NCBI RefSeq assembly: GCF_013409365.1
Contig: NZ_JACCBA010000001.1
Location: 7,750,001 to 7,814,000, forward strand
Direction of reading: 5' to 3'
DNA from: Actinomadura luteofluorescens
Lineage (GTDB): Bacteria; Actinomycetota; Actinomycetes; Streptosporangiales; Streptosporangiaceae
DNA: 64,000 bases
Part shown: piece after piece, positions 1-8,772 of the stretch
Layout: every line of letters starts with the position of its first letter
How positions within the stretch are numbered: the stretch's first letter is position 1
The notes under the pieces: generated by a model
Seen by the model: the letters and a program-made list of their open reading frames with translations, nothing else
Told to the model about the DNA's origin: nothing
Database searches by the model: none
Translations under genes and position numbers: made by a program

Positions 1-93
1 CAGCGCGCCCAGCACGAGGACCAGCACGGGCCTCCGGCCGGCCGGAGGGGACGCGGACAGCTCGGAGCCGGCGGAGGCGGCCGCCTGGGTCAT
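1..93 (-). CDS. N-terminus of a probable membrane transporter (cut by left edge)
   Basis: Only the first 31 codons are inside the window. The ATG at 93 is preceded by GGAG with suitable spacing. The visible residues are a short Ala/Ser-rich cytoplasmic start, then an Arg pair and a run of Val/Leu that looks like the beginning of a first membrane helix, as at the start of MFS permeases. The gene begins 29 bp downstream of the nitroreductase stop on the same strand, so the two probably share a transcript. The family cannot be settled from this fragment. Confidence 0.5.
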   Translation of the reverse strand, partial: MTQAAASAGSELSASPPAGRRPVLVLVLGAL

Positions 94-122
94 GGGGGGT
101 CTCCAGCGGGGGCGGGGGAGGC

Positions 123-734
123 TCAGACGGTGGTGATGACCTGCGCGGCGTCCAGGCGCGGGTTGCGGGGGCGGAAGGCGTCCGGGGCGGGCCTGCCCGC
201 GTTGATCACGGCGATGGGGCGGAGGTTGCCCTCCGGGAAGAACTCCTTCTCGACGGCGTCCGCGTCGAAGCCGGACATCGGCCCCGCGGCGAGACCGGCG
301 GCGCGGATCCCGAGGATCAGGTAGCCGAGCTGGAGGGAGGCGTTGAACCGGGCCATCGCCGGGCGGCCGGGGCTGTCGCGCAGGGCCTCGCGGGCGCCCT
401 CCCGGTGCGGGAACGTGACCGGCAGGTGCTCGTGGAAGTCCTCGTCGGCGGCGGCGATCAGGGTCAGCGGGGCCGTCGCCGTCTTGGCGCGGTTGCCCTC
501 GCTCATCAGCGGGACCAGCCGCTCGCGCGCCTCCCGGCTGCGCACGTCCACGATCCGCAGCGGCTGGGCGTTCATGGCGGTCGGGGCCCACCTGACCAGG
601 TCGTAGATCGCGCGGACCTGCTCCTCGCCGACCGGCTCGCCGGTGAAGGCGTTGGCGGTGCGCGCCCCGCGGAACAGCAGCTCCTGCGCGGCGGGGTCCA
701 GGATCAGCGGGGTCTGGTTCGCGGTCGTCGTCAT
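123..734 (-). CDS. RutE-like nitroreductase / malonic semialdehyde reductase family
   Basis: 203 residues, the usual length of the FMN-binding RutE/HadB branch of the nitroreductase family. The N-terminal third carries the family pattern RTANAFTGEPV...RWAPTAMNAQP, where the WAPTAMNAQP stretch contributes to the FMN phosphate site, and the C-terminal part has the PIAVINAGRPA strand typical of the family. Family members reduce 3-oxopropanoate or nitro/quinone substrates with NAD(P)H; the substrate here is unknown. None of the other pyrimidine-degradation (rut) genes is visible, so a RutE role is not supported by context. The ATG at 734 has an AAAGG-like site upstream. It probably forms a unit with the transporter-like gene at the left edge. 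The 114-bp region behind its start (735-848) separates it from the GTPase operon. Confidence 0.85.
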   Translation of the reverse strand: MTTTANQTPLILDPAAQELLFRGARTANAFTGEPVGEEQVRAIYDLVRWAPTAMNAQPLRIVDVRSREARERLVPLMSEGNRAKTATAPLTLIAAADEDFHEHLPVTFPHREGAREALRDSPGRPAMARFNASLQLGYLILGIRAAGLAAGPMSGFDADAVEKEFFPEGNLRPIAVINAGRPAPDAFRPRNPRLDAAQVITTV

Positions 735-848
735 GGCGCGCCTTTCGGACGGGGAAGCTTTCCGAAGGGGTCAATGCGATGACGTTCAGTTATCTTCCAC
801 GTCAGGAAGTGGGGTGCGTCACACAGAGGCGGCCGGCGGGGCGGCCGG

Positions 849-2570
849 TCAGAACGGGATGCGTTCGGCCGCCGCGACGAGCGCCCCCGCGATCGTGGCG
901 ACGGTCAGGACCGACACGCCGGCCAGCACGGCCCAGCGCCCCACCTGATAGCCGGCGGGGACGCGGCCCGCGTCGCGGCCGCGCACCGGCCACGGGGCGC
1001 GCAGCGGCGCAGTCCCCGGAGGATCCGGCGGGACGTCGGCCGGCGGGCGCTCGCCGTCCGGCGGGCCCGCGGCGGGCAGCCCCGTCACCCAGCCGAGCAG
1101 GTCGGCGACGGCGGCGGGCTCGGTGCCGAGGCCGGAGGCGAAGTACCGCACCTGGGCGGCGACCTGGTCGAGCGTGCGCACGGTGTTGCCCAGCCCGACG
1201 CGGTCGAGCCAGTCGCGCGGGTCGCCGCCCGGGTCCAGACCGCGGCCGATCTCCGTGCGCAGCAGCAGGTCGGTCTTGGTGACGACGACGGCGACGCGTT
1301 TCTGCCGCCCCTGGTCGGGACGCGAGCGCAGCTCGTTCAGCACTCGCTGGAGGGTGTCGGCGGGATCCTCCTCCGACGATGCGGCCGCCTCGTCGACGAA
1401 CTCCCTCTCGTCCCCGGTCAGCGACCGGCGGAGCTGGGGGAGCGCGAACGGGTCCACGACGAACAGCAGCGCCTCGCTGTGCTCCAGGTAGCGCAGCGAC
1501 TCGACCTCCGTCGCGCCCGTGTAGTGCTCGCCCGCCGGGTCGAACAGGTAGAGGATGCGGCGCGCGCGGCCCGGCAGCTCCACGTCCACCATGGTGGCCA
1601 GGGGCAGCTCCGGGCCGGTCTTGGCCAGGCGCCCGCCGCGCTGGAACTCGCGGATCGCGCCCGCGTACGCCTGCGCGTGCCGCTGCTCGACGAACGACAG
1701 CCGCCCGTGGACGGCGCGGGCCCGCGCGTGCAGGGCCCTGATGCCGAGGACCATGAACGTGGTCTTGCCCGCGGCCGGTCCGCCCACGAACGGCAGGGGC
1801 TCCACGCGGACGCGCCCGATGCGCTCGGGCAGCCGCCCCCCGCAGTGCGGGCAGTACGCGGCCAGGCGGAAGCGCCCGAGCGGGACGGTCGTGGGAAGCC
1901 GCGCCCCGCACCGGCACACGTGCCGGAACGCGCCGCCCGCCCCCGGCGAGAGGCGCCGGTGCCGCGCGCCGCAGCTCGGGCACGCGTACTCCGGCAGCCC
2001 GATCCGCTCGTAGCAGAAGGGGTGCGGGCACGTCTGGAGGATGCGGGCGTACCCCATGAAGACGCGTTCGACCGCCGCCAGGACGAGCACGCACGCCAGC
2101 CACGACGCCAGCCCGACCGCGGCGACCAGCCCGTACAGGACCGTCAGCGCGAGGACGAACACCGACGCGGGAACGGCGGCGGCGGTGATGCCCGCGCACA
2201 GCGCCAGCCAGACCGGGAAGACGAAGAACCCCCACGGGCCGCCGAGGAGCGTCCGGGTCAGGCTCAGCACGACGCTCCGGGCCGTCCGGTACACCTGCGG
2301 GACGACCGTGCGGCTGATCGTCCACCAGTCGCGCCACACCTGGCCGAGCAGGTAGTGCCGGTAGGCGACGGCGGGCTCGGCGACCGGCGAGGGCCCCTCC
2401 AGCGTGGACGGCGCGAGCGTCCGGCACGCGTGCAGGCAGTACACGCCGAGCGCGGCGGCCCCGGCGACGACCAGCGTCGCGGCGAACACCACGGGGAACA
2501 CGTACATGAACCCGAGCCACATGGCGCCCACCCACACGGCGATCAGCAGCAGCACGATGACGGGGTTCAC
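849..2570 (-). CDS. Membrane-anchored zinc-ribbon GTPase (double-GTPase 2 type), last gene of the hsp70/GTPase operon
   Basis: 573 residues from a GTG at 2570 that overlaps the upstream stop as GTGA. Order of parts: two hydrophobic N-terminal segments (about residues 1-50), a second hydrophobic pair (about 100-165), a cysteine-rich block with CPxC/CRC/CPHC pairs (about 180-242, probable zinc ribbons), a P-loop GGPAAGKTT (near 260), a Walker-B-like LFDPAGEHY, a G4-like TKTD (near 428) and a final membrane helix close to the C-terminus. This matches the TRAFAC-like families annotated as double-GTPase 2 domains. Compared with classical GTPases, DxxG is present as DPAG and NKxD as TKTD. It probably sits on the inner membrane face and partners the second GTPase and the GAP1-like protein encoded upstream. 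Biological role is inferred only from family and operon. Confidence 0.8.
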   Translation of the reverse strand: MNPVIVLLLIAVWVGAMWLGFMYVFPVVFAATLVVAGAAALGVYCLHACRTLAPSTLEGPSPVAEPAVAYRHYLLGQVWRDWWTISRTVVPQVYRTARSVVLSLTRTLLGGPWGFFVFPVWLALCAGITAAAVPASVFVLALTVLYGLVAAVGLASWLACVLVLAAVERVFMGYARILQTCPHPFCYERIGLPEYACPSCGARHRRLSPGAGGAFRHVCRCGARLPTTVPLGRFRLAAYCPHCGGRLPERIGRVRVEPLPFVGGPAAGKTTFMVLGIRALHARARAVHGRLSFVEQRHAQAYAGAIREFQRGGRLAKTGPELPLATMVDVELPGRARRILYLFDPAGEHYTGATEVESLRYLEHSEALLFVVDPFALPQLRRSLTGDEREFVDEAAASSEEDPADTLQRVLNELRSRPDQGRQKRVAVVVTKTDLLLRTEIGRGLDPGGDPRDWLDRVGLGNTVRTLDQVAAQVRYFASGLGTEPAAVADLLGWVTGLPAAGPPDGERPPADVPPDPPGTAPLRAPWPVRGRDAGRVPAGYQVGRWAVLAGVSVLTVATIAGALVAAAERIPF

Positions 2571-4789
2571 GGCGCGCCCTCCAGGAGAAGGGCCCGCAGT
2601 TCGTCCCGCAGTTCGGGGCGGCGCGCCAGATGGGAGTCGAGCTGCCTGGCCGCGAGCCACCGCCGGGCCGCCGCCCGCGCCCACGCCTCCAGGGACGGCT
2701 CGGCCGCGCCGCGCCTGCGCAGCAGCAGCACCACCTCGACCAGCTCGTTGCGCCGCTCGACCTCGCCGCCGCGCAGCGGCGCGCGGCCGGCGCGGACCCG
2801 GCCGGGCAGCTCGGCCGTCCACCGCTGCGCGACCCGCGCCCGCACCGGGGCGGGCACGGCCGCCAGCAGTTCCGCCCGGAAGCCGGGCGGCCGGGGCGAC
2901 AGCCGCCGCGCCGCGTCGGAGAACGCCTCGCGGGCGAGGCTTTCGGTGGCGCCGCCAGCGTCGGCGAGGCGCTCCAGCGCCCGCGCGGCCCGCGGCGGGC
3001 CCGCGGTGATGGCCATCCCGTACGCCTGGACGAGGGCGGCGTCGCGCCCGGCGGGCCCGTCCGGCATGAGCGCGCGGACCCGCTCGGCGAGCCGCAGCGT
3101 CGCGGGGTCGGTGAGGCCGTCGCCGCCGGTGGAGGCGAGCCGCGCGAAGGTCCGGGACGGCAGCTCCGCCAGCGCCGGGGGCGGCGGCGCGGACCCGCAG
3201 GCGTCCAGCAGGTCGAGGCACGCGGCGGCGGACGGTGGCGTCGCCCAGATCTCCCGGAGCGCCCCGTCGACGTCGGCGGTGCCGCCGCCGTCCAGACGCA
3301 GCAGCCGGCCCGTCACCGCGATCCGGCGGCCCGGACGCCTCCGCCCGACCGACGCCAGCACGGCGACCGCGACACCGGGCGCGGCGCGCAGCCGCCCGGC
3401 GTGCTCGTAGAGCAGGTCGCAGGTCTCGGGGGTGAGGGCGGCCGCCCGGTCCCCGGATCCGGCGAGACCGGCGACGACCCCGTCCAGCAGCGCGTCCCGC
3501 AGCCCGGCCGGGCAGCCGGCGAGCGCGCCCTCCAGCCCGGCGAGGCCGCGCCGGGCGCAGCGCGCCGCCGACGCCGCCACCTCGCCGGGATCGGCCGGGA
3601 CTCCGGTCCGCTCCGCCACACCGGCCGCCTCCGCGACCTCCGCCAGCCGGGACGCCCCGGCGAGCCTCTCGGAGACCAGCTCGCCGACGCGGAGCGCGCA
3701 GCGGGGGGCGAGGTCCGCCGCTCCCGCCGCCCGCGCCCGCTCGTGCACGGCGAGCGCCAGATCGAGCCCCATGGACGGGACGCCCGGTGCGAGGTCGCGC
3801 CACACCCAGGCGGGGACGGCGGTCCCGCGCCGCGCCAGCAGCTCCGCCGCCGCGGCCTCCTCGTCCGGCGTCATGCCCGCTTCGCCCCGGCACAGCGCGA
3901 GCAGCGCGGCGGCGCCCTCCCGCGCGGGGTCGTCCAGCGGCGCCAGTTCGGCCAGGGCGTCCAGGCCGCCGAAGTCGCGGGCGCGCCAGCAGCCGGCGAC
4001 GGTCCTGGCGAAGCGGCTGGCCCGGCCCTCGGAGACACCGTCGCGCAGGTCGAACACGGACGCGTGGGAGGCGTGGCTCTGGGCGGTCGCCCAGACGGCG
4101 GGCGTCGTGCCGACCAGGCGCTGCGCGGCGCCGTCCGGGTCGGCGGTGTAGGTGACGAACGACAACCGGGCCGCCGCCGCGACCGGCAGCGAGTACGACA
4201 CGACCGCGATCCAGCGGGCGATCGCCTCCACGTCGTCGGCGACGAGGACGACCCGCCCGTGGCCCCGCCCCAGCACGCCCGCGACGGCGTCCACCAGACG
4301 GGCGAGCAGCGCGTACGGGTCGCCGGGCCCGGCGGCGGCGAGCCACCCGGCGAGGGCCTCCGGGTCGAGCGCGGAGCCCGGCGTCAGCTCCTCCAGCGGG
4401 TCGAGTACGGCCCCCGGCGCGGGCAGCGGCGTCCAGTGCGCGGCCTGCCACAGCTCGGCGGGTCGCAGCCCCTCCAGCTCCTCGGGCTCGGCCACCACCG
4501 CGTGCGCGAAGAAGTTGCCGTAGCGGCCCGAGTAGTCGCGGCCGAGGTAGCGGCACCGCAGCAGCAGGGGCCGGCCGTCCACCTCGTCATACAGCAGCGA
4601 GACGGGGAACAGGTCCAGCTCGGCGTCGCCCGGCGACAGCGGCGCGTCGGGCGGCGGACGGTACGACAGGTACGGCGTGACCGCGGCCCGCGTCCCGTCC
4701 GGCAGGCCGGGCGTCTCGGCGACGAACTGGAACCCGGCCCGGCCGGTGGGCCCGCTCCGGGCGGAGGTGTAGTGCAGCTGCCAGGCCAC
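2567..4789 (-). CDS. GTPase-associated protein 1 (GAP1)-like protein
   Basis: 740 residues, starting at a GTG at 4789 two bases after the upstream stop and ending in a GTGA overlap with the membrane GTPase gene. The N-terminal 130 residues (WQLHYTSARSG..., then RYGNFFAHA and a loop ending in ELW) look like the GAP1 N-terminal domain; the middle is a helical Ala/Leu-rich region, and the remainder resembles the GAP1 middle and C-terminal regions. No catalytic motif can be read with confidence. Proteins of this type are known only as genomic partners of double GTPases, where they are proposed to modulate them or act as effector scaffolds. The tight coupling to GTPases on both sides supports a shared complex. 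Confidence 0.75.
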   Translation of the reverse strand: MAWQLHYTSARSGPTGRAGFQFVAETPGLPDGTRAAVTPYLSYRPPPDAPLSPGDAELDLFPVSLLYDEVDGRPLLLRCRYLGRDYSGRYGNFFAHAVVAEPEELEGLRPAELWQAAHWTPLPAPGAVLDPLEELTPGSALDPEALAGWLAAAGPGDPYALLARLVDAVAGVLGRGHGRVVLVADDVEAIARWIAVVSYSLPVAAAARLSFVTYTADPDGAAQRLVGTTPAVWATAQSHASHASVFDLRDGVSEGRASRFARTVAGCWRARDFGGLDALAELAPLDDPAREGAAALLALCRGEAGMTPDEEAAAAELLARRGTAVPAWVWRDLAPGVPSMGLDLALAVHERARAAGAADLAPRCALRVGELVSERLAGASRLAEVAEAAGVAERTGVPADPGEVAASAARCARRGLAGLEGALAGCPAGLRDALLDGVVAGLAGSGDRAAALTPETCDLLYEHAGRLRAAPGVAVAVLASVGRRRPGRRIAVTGRLLRLDGGGTADVDGALREIWATPPSAAACLDLLDACGSAPPPPALAELPSRTFARLASTGGDGLTDPATLRLAERVRALMPDGPAGRDAALVQAYGMAITAGPPRAARALERLADAGGATESLAREAFSDAARRLSPRPPGFRAELLAAVPAPVRARVAQRWTAELPGRVRAGRAPLRGGEVERRNELVEVVLLLRRRGAAEPSLEAWARAAARRWLAARQLDSHLARRPELRDELRALLLEGAP

Positions 4790-4791
4790 CG

Positions 4792-6063
4792 CTACGTCCC
4801 TTCCGGACGGACGCCGTCGAGCATGCCGAACCGGTACAGCAGCCACAGCAGCGGGTCCTCCGCCCGGTACGGCCGGACGCCGCCCGCGCCGACGCGCCCC
4901 TCCTCCGGGACGCCGCCGAGCGCCGACAGGCCGAACAGCGCGTGGTCGGCGTACTGCTGCCCGAGGTAGGTGTCGAGCTGCCCCGCCTGCCAGTCGTGCA
5001 GGAGCGCGCGGACCTGCGCGTTCACCGCGTCCCTGTCGTCGAGGTCGAGGACCCCCTGCCCCGACCGCGACCGGTGCAGCGCCGACTGGCGCAGCAGCCC
5101 CGGCCGCAGCACGTCGATCTTGGTGAGCGCGACCGCGACCGGGACGGGGAGCGGCGCGCCCGGACGGGTGCCGTGCCGCAGCCGCAGCACCTCGGTGACG
5201 CGCGCGATGACGTCCAGCGGATCGCCCGCCGGATCGCCCCCCGGAAGGCCCGCCCCCGGATCGTCTCCGCCCGCGCGCGGGCCCGGCACCGCGTCCAGCA
5301 CGCCCGGCCGCGCGCCGGGCAGCTCCAGCGGATCGACCAGGAAGATGACCGCGTCGGCGGCCTCCAGGTACCGCAGGTGCAGGTCGGTGGCCTCGCGGCT
5401 GCGCAGGTCCTCGCCCGCGGTGTCGAACAGCACCAGCGCCAGCGAGTCGTTGCGGGGCCGGGAGAAGCGCCCCTTGCGGGACCGGGTCCGGGTGAGCAGG
5501 TACACCAGCGGCTCGCGCGGGCCGGTCGCGGCGCTCGGCGTCGTCGGCAGCAGCCGCCGCTCCTCCAGCAGCGGCCGGGCGAAGTCGCGCTTGTACCGCT
5601 CGATCGTCCGGTCGTCGCACGCGACCAGCGACGCGTCCAGCTCCGTCCCGACCCGGTTCATCAGCTCGTGCAGCAGGACGGCGATGTAGGTGCTCTTCCC
5701 GGCGTTCTTCGCCCCGACGAGCGCGACGATCCGCCCGGGGGAGTCGCAGTACGCCGACGGCAGCGGGTTGTGGCACTCGGGGCAGGCGCGGTTCCCGGTC
5801 GGCTGCCCGCACCCGGGGCAGTCGGCCCGTCCCTTGCGCCCGGGCGCGGCGAACGCCGGCGGCAGCGACGCCCCCGCCGTCGACCCGGTGTACCCGGCCA
5901 GCCGCTCGTCCAGGACGGGGATGCAGCCCTGCCGCCGCCCGGACTGCCCCCGGCACCGGAACAGGATCCGCTGCGGCGCCACCGAGGCGAAGCAGTAGGG
6001 GCAGGTGATGCCCTGCCGGGGCGGCACGCCGGGGATTCCCACCCGGGCCAGGGGTCTCGTCAT
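4792..6063 (-). CDS. Soluble zinc-ribbon GTPase (double-GTPase 1 type)
   Basis: 423 residues, ATG at 6063 overlapping the stop of the FN3 gene as ATGA. The N-terminus holds cysteine pairs (CPYC near residue 20, then CPGC and CPEC before residue 100) that should form zinc ribbons. The P-loop GAKNAGKST lies near residue 119, followed by LFDTAGED (Walker B / G3, near 212), FLVDPLELP and ALTKID (G4-like, near 312). No membrane helix is seen, unlike the other GTPase of this operon. An acidic Gly/Asp/Pro-rich insert separates G3 and G4. Its architecture parallels the downstream membrane GTPase, and the pair flanks the GAP1-like gene, as in published double-GTPase systems. The cellular signal and effector are not known. 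Confidence 0.8.
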   Translation of the reverse strand: MTRPLARVGIPGVPPRQGITCPYCFASVAPQRILFRCRGQSGRRQGCIPVLDERLAGYTGSTAGASLPPAFAAPGRKGRADCPGCGQPTGNRACPECHNPLPSAYCDSPGRIVALVGAKNAGKSTYIAVLLHELMNRVGTELDASLVACDDRTIERYKRDFARPLLEERRLLPTTPSAATGPREPLVYLLTRTRSRKGRFSRPRNDSLALVLFDTAGEDLRSREATDLHLRYLEAADAVIFLVDPLELPGARPGVLDAVPGPRAGGDDPGAGLPGGDPAGDPLDVIARVTEVLRLRHGTRPGAPLPVPVAVALTKIDVLRPGLLRQSALHRSRSGQGVLDLDDRDAVNAQVRALLHDWQAGQLDTYLGQQYADHALFGLSALGGVPEEGRVGAGGVRPYRAEDPLLWLLYRFGMLDGVRPEGT

Positions 6064-8744
6064 CAGGGGACCTGGAGTCGGCGGACGGGGGGATCGCTCA
6101 GCTCGACGGCGTCGTCGTCGGCGAAGCAGCGCAGCCAGTACGGACCGGACGCCGCCGGCGCGCCGAGCGTCAGCTCGCCCGGCACGGGCACCCGCTCCCA
6201 CGCGCCGAGGGTCTCGCCGTCGGCGGCGCGCTGCGGCATGACCCGCCCGGCGCGCAGCACCAGCGACAACCGCGCCACCCGCAGCGGCCGGGACGAGGTG
6301 AGCCGGAGGGTCAGCGTCCGCCGCCACGGCGGGCCCGAACGCAGCACGTCGTAATGGACGATCGTGCGCGCCGCGACCTCGGCGGTCACCGGCGGGCCGG
6401 TCATCCGCGCGCCGCCGACCGTCCCGGCCGCGGCGACTGACAGCTCGACCGGCTCGTCCTCGGGGACGGGCAGCCGGATCCCGCCCTGGGTGTCGTAGGC
6501 GGCCCTGGTGACGCTCTGCGCGGCCCGGACCGGGACGCGGGCGGAATCGCCCGGCGGCGCGGGCTCCGCTCCGCCGTCGCGCCCGATCCGGTAGGCGACG
6601 TCGACCTCCGCGACGTCCGGCGGCCAGTCGAACCCGACGTGCACGTACGCGCCCCGTCGCTCGGCGACCAGCCGTCGCGGCGGCGGCAGGTTCACGTGCC
6701 GGTGGTAGGCGCCGATCGCGGCGGTGCCCTCGGCGACCGTCACCGCCAGCAGCCACCCGCCGGCGCCCGGCCGCACCGCGAGCCCTCCCTCCGCCTGCGC
6801 GCACGCCAGCCGCCGCGTCTCCCGCCGCACCTCCTCCAGCGGGACGAGCGCGCTGCGCGGCCACGGCGGCGGCCCCTGGCAGAGCACCAGCTCCACCGTC
6901 CCGTGCGCGGGCGGCGCGAACCGGGCCCGCACCAGCCCGGGGTCGGACGCGTCGGTCTCGGCGGCCAGCTCGAACACCGGCTCGGGAGGCGCGCTCGGCG
7001 TGGCCGACGCCCGCACCCCGGCCGTCTCGACCTCGCGCCCGGCCGCGTCGAGGTAGACGGCGGCGATCCGGTAGTGGTGCGTCCGCCCGTTCGGGACGCG
7101 CTCGCGGAACCCGTCCCGGCCCGCCGCGACGGTCCGGCCGTCCCGGGCCACGACGACCCGCACCGCCTCCGCCGGGCACCGCCAGCGTCCGGTGACCTGC
7201 CCGTCCCCGGCGGTCAGCTCGACCTCGCCCGGATCGGGCCGCACGACCACCGGCCCCGCCACCGCCGGCGCCGCCGCGGCCTCGCCCCGCACCGCGACGA
7301 CCCCGTAGTACAGCGGCACGTTGACCGGGGGACGGGTGTCCAGCGCCCCGCCGACGGCCGTGCCGTCGCGCATGTCGCGCGGCGCCCTGCCCTCCCGCCG
7401 CACGACGTGGTGGACCACCTCGCCCCCCGTGGACGGCGAATCCTCCCAGGACAGCCGGACCGACGCGCCGTCCACGTCGAGGTGCACCTCCGGGACCGGG
7501 CGCGGCGGCAGGCGCCGCTGGTGGGCGGCGGCGCCCGGCAGGTCCCGGACGAGGCGCAGCGCGTCGGCGAGCAGGCGGTGGGCGCGGTCGGGGTCGGGCT
7601 CGGCGGCCGCGGCCTCGCGCAGGCGCAGCGCGGTGCCGAGGCGGTGCCGGGCCTCGGCGGCGAGCACCTGCTCCTCGGGCGGCTCGGCGCCGGGGGAGGG
7701 GTGCGGGACCCGCGCGGCGTCGGCCAGCCCGGCCGCCGCGTGCACGTCGCCGGCGTCCAGCAGCGCCCGGAGCCGCCCCGGCAGGCCGCCGCCCGGGTCG
7801 GTCTCGCGCACGACGGCGAACACCAGGCGGCGGGCGTCGCCCTGCTCGACGCCCAGCTCCTCGGCGGCGTACCGGAGCAGGGCGCGCTCGGACGCCCGCT
7901 GCCGCAGCCGCTCGCGGAGCCGGTCGGCGATGTCGAACAGCAGCAGCGCGGGCAGGTCGGCGCCCGAACGCAGCGCGGCCAGCACGGTGTCGGCGTGCGT
8001 GGTGGTGGTGTCGCGGCTGCGGCGCGCCCACTCGGCGCTCGCGGCCGCGACCGCGTCCCCGTCCGGGCGCGGGCCGCCGCCCGGCACGGCGAAGCCGTCC
8101 AGGACGCGGATCGGACCGGTGAGGCGGGCGCCGAACAGGAAGTCGGCGAGGTGGCGCCTGCCGAGGACCTCCAGCGACTCGCGCACCTTCCGGTACGCCG
8201 GGTAGGGCGCGGCGGACGGCAGCGGGTCGGGCTCGCGGATCTCGATGCCGTCGGCGGCGGCCGGCTCCGCCAGCTCGGCGGCCCGCACCCCGGTGGTGCG
8301 GGCGATGGCCTCGACCTCGGCGGGCGTGGCCATCCGCAGCGCCCCGGCCGCGTCGGCGAGGCGGGCGCGGGCCTCGCCGAGGCGGCGCTCGGCGCGCTCG
8401 CGCCCGCCGCGCAGCCGCGCCTCCAGCGGGCGGGGGTCGCCGCGCTCGGCGGCGGAGAACAGCGGCGCCAGCTCGCGGTGCTCGGCCTCCAGCCGGTCGA
8501 TGAGCCGGCGGTACTTCAGCTGCCCGCGCGCCCGCCGCCAGCACTGCCGGACCAGCCTGACCCGCGCCGCGACGGCCGCCGCGTCCAGTCCGTCGAGCGG
8601 AGCTCGTCCGTTGAATGGCGGTGGGTGGGGGCTGGAGGACGGTCCGTCGAGCGCGTACCGGACGCGCAGGTCCTCGGGGGGCTGGTCGCCCGCGGCCCGC
8701 GCGGGTTCCAGCACCTCCCGCCGGTAGTCCTCGTCGAACGCCAC
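6063..8744 (-). CDS. Large FN3-repeat scaffold-like protein of the chaperone/GTPase operon
   Basis: 893 residues from a GTG at 8744 with GGAGG close upstream. The first 400 residues are charged and helical, rich in Arg/Glu/Ala, with an opening segment reminiscent of DnaJ/GrpE-interacting helices. From about residue 415 onward there are four or more fibronectin type III-like beta modules (patterns such as VRLSWEDSP, VTGRWRCP, VELVLCQGPPPW, VDVAYRIGRDG). There is no signal peptide, so it is probably cytoplasmic. It lies 28 bp downstream of the hsp70 gene and overlaps the next GTPase gene by 4 bp. I do not recognise a specific function; a client or scaffold for the Hsp70-GTPase assembly is an inference from gene order. 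Confidence 0.7.
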   Translation of the reverse strand: MAFDEDYRREVLEPARAAGDQPPEDLRVRYALDGPSSSPHPPPFNGRAPLDGLDAAAVAARVRLVRQCWRRARGQLKYRRLIDRLEAEHRELAPLFSAAERGDPRPLEARLRGGRERAERRLGEARARLADAAGALRMATPAEVEAIARTTGVRAAELAEPAAADGIEIREPDPLPSAAPYPAYRKVRESLEVLGRRHLADFLFGARLTGPIRVLDGFAVPGGGPRPDGDAVAAASAEWARRSRDTTTTHADTVLAALRSGADLPALLLFDIADRLRERLRQRASERALLRYAAEELGVEQGDARRLVFAVVRETDPGGGLPGRLRALLDAGDVHAAAGLADAARVPHPSPGAEPPEEQVLAAEARHRLGTALRLREAAAAEPDPDRAHRLLADALRLVRDLPGAAAHQRRLPPRPVPEVHLDVDGASVRLSWEDSPSTGGEVVHHVVRREGRAPRDMRDGTAVGGALDTRPPVNVPLYYGVVAVRGEAAAAPAVAGPVVVRPDPGEVELTAGDGQVTGRWRCPAEAVRVVVARDGRTVAAGRDGFRERVPNGRTHHYRIAAVYLDAAGREVETAGVRASATPSAPPEPVFELAAETDASDPGLVRARFAPPAHGTVELVLCQGPPPWPRSALVPLEEVRRETRRLACAQAEGGLAVRPGAGGWLLAVTVAEGTAAIGAYHRHVNLPPPRRLVAERRGAYVHVGFDWPPDVAEVDVAYRIGRDGGAEPAPPGDSARVPVRAAQSVTRAAYDTQGGIRLPVPEDEPVELSVAAAGTVGGARMTGPPVTAEVAARTIVHYDVLRSGPPWRRTLTLRLTSSRPLRVARLSLVLRAGRVMPQRAADGETLGAWERVPVPGELTLGAPAASGPYWLRCFADDDAVELSDPPVRRLQVP

Positions 8745-8772
8745 GGGCGCCTCCAGGGGATCCGCGGCCCGC

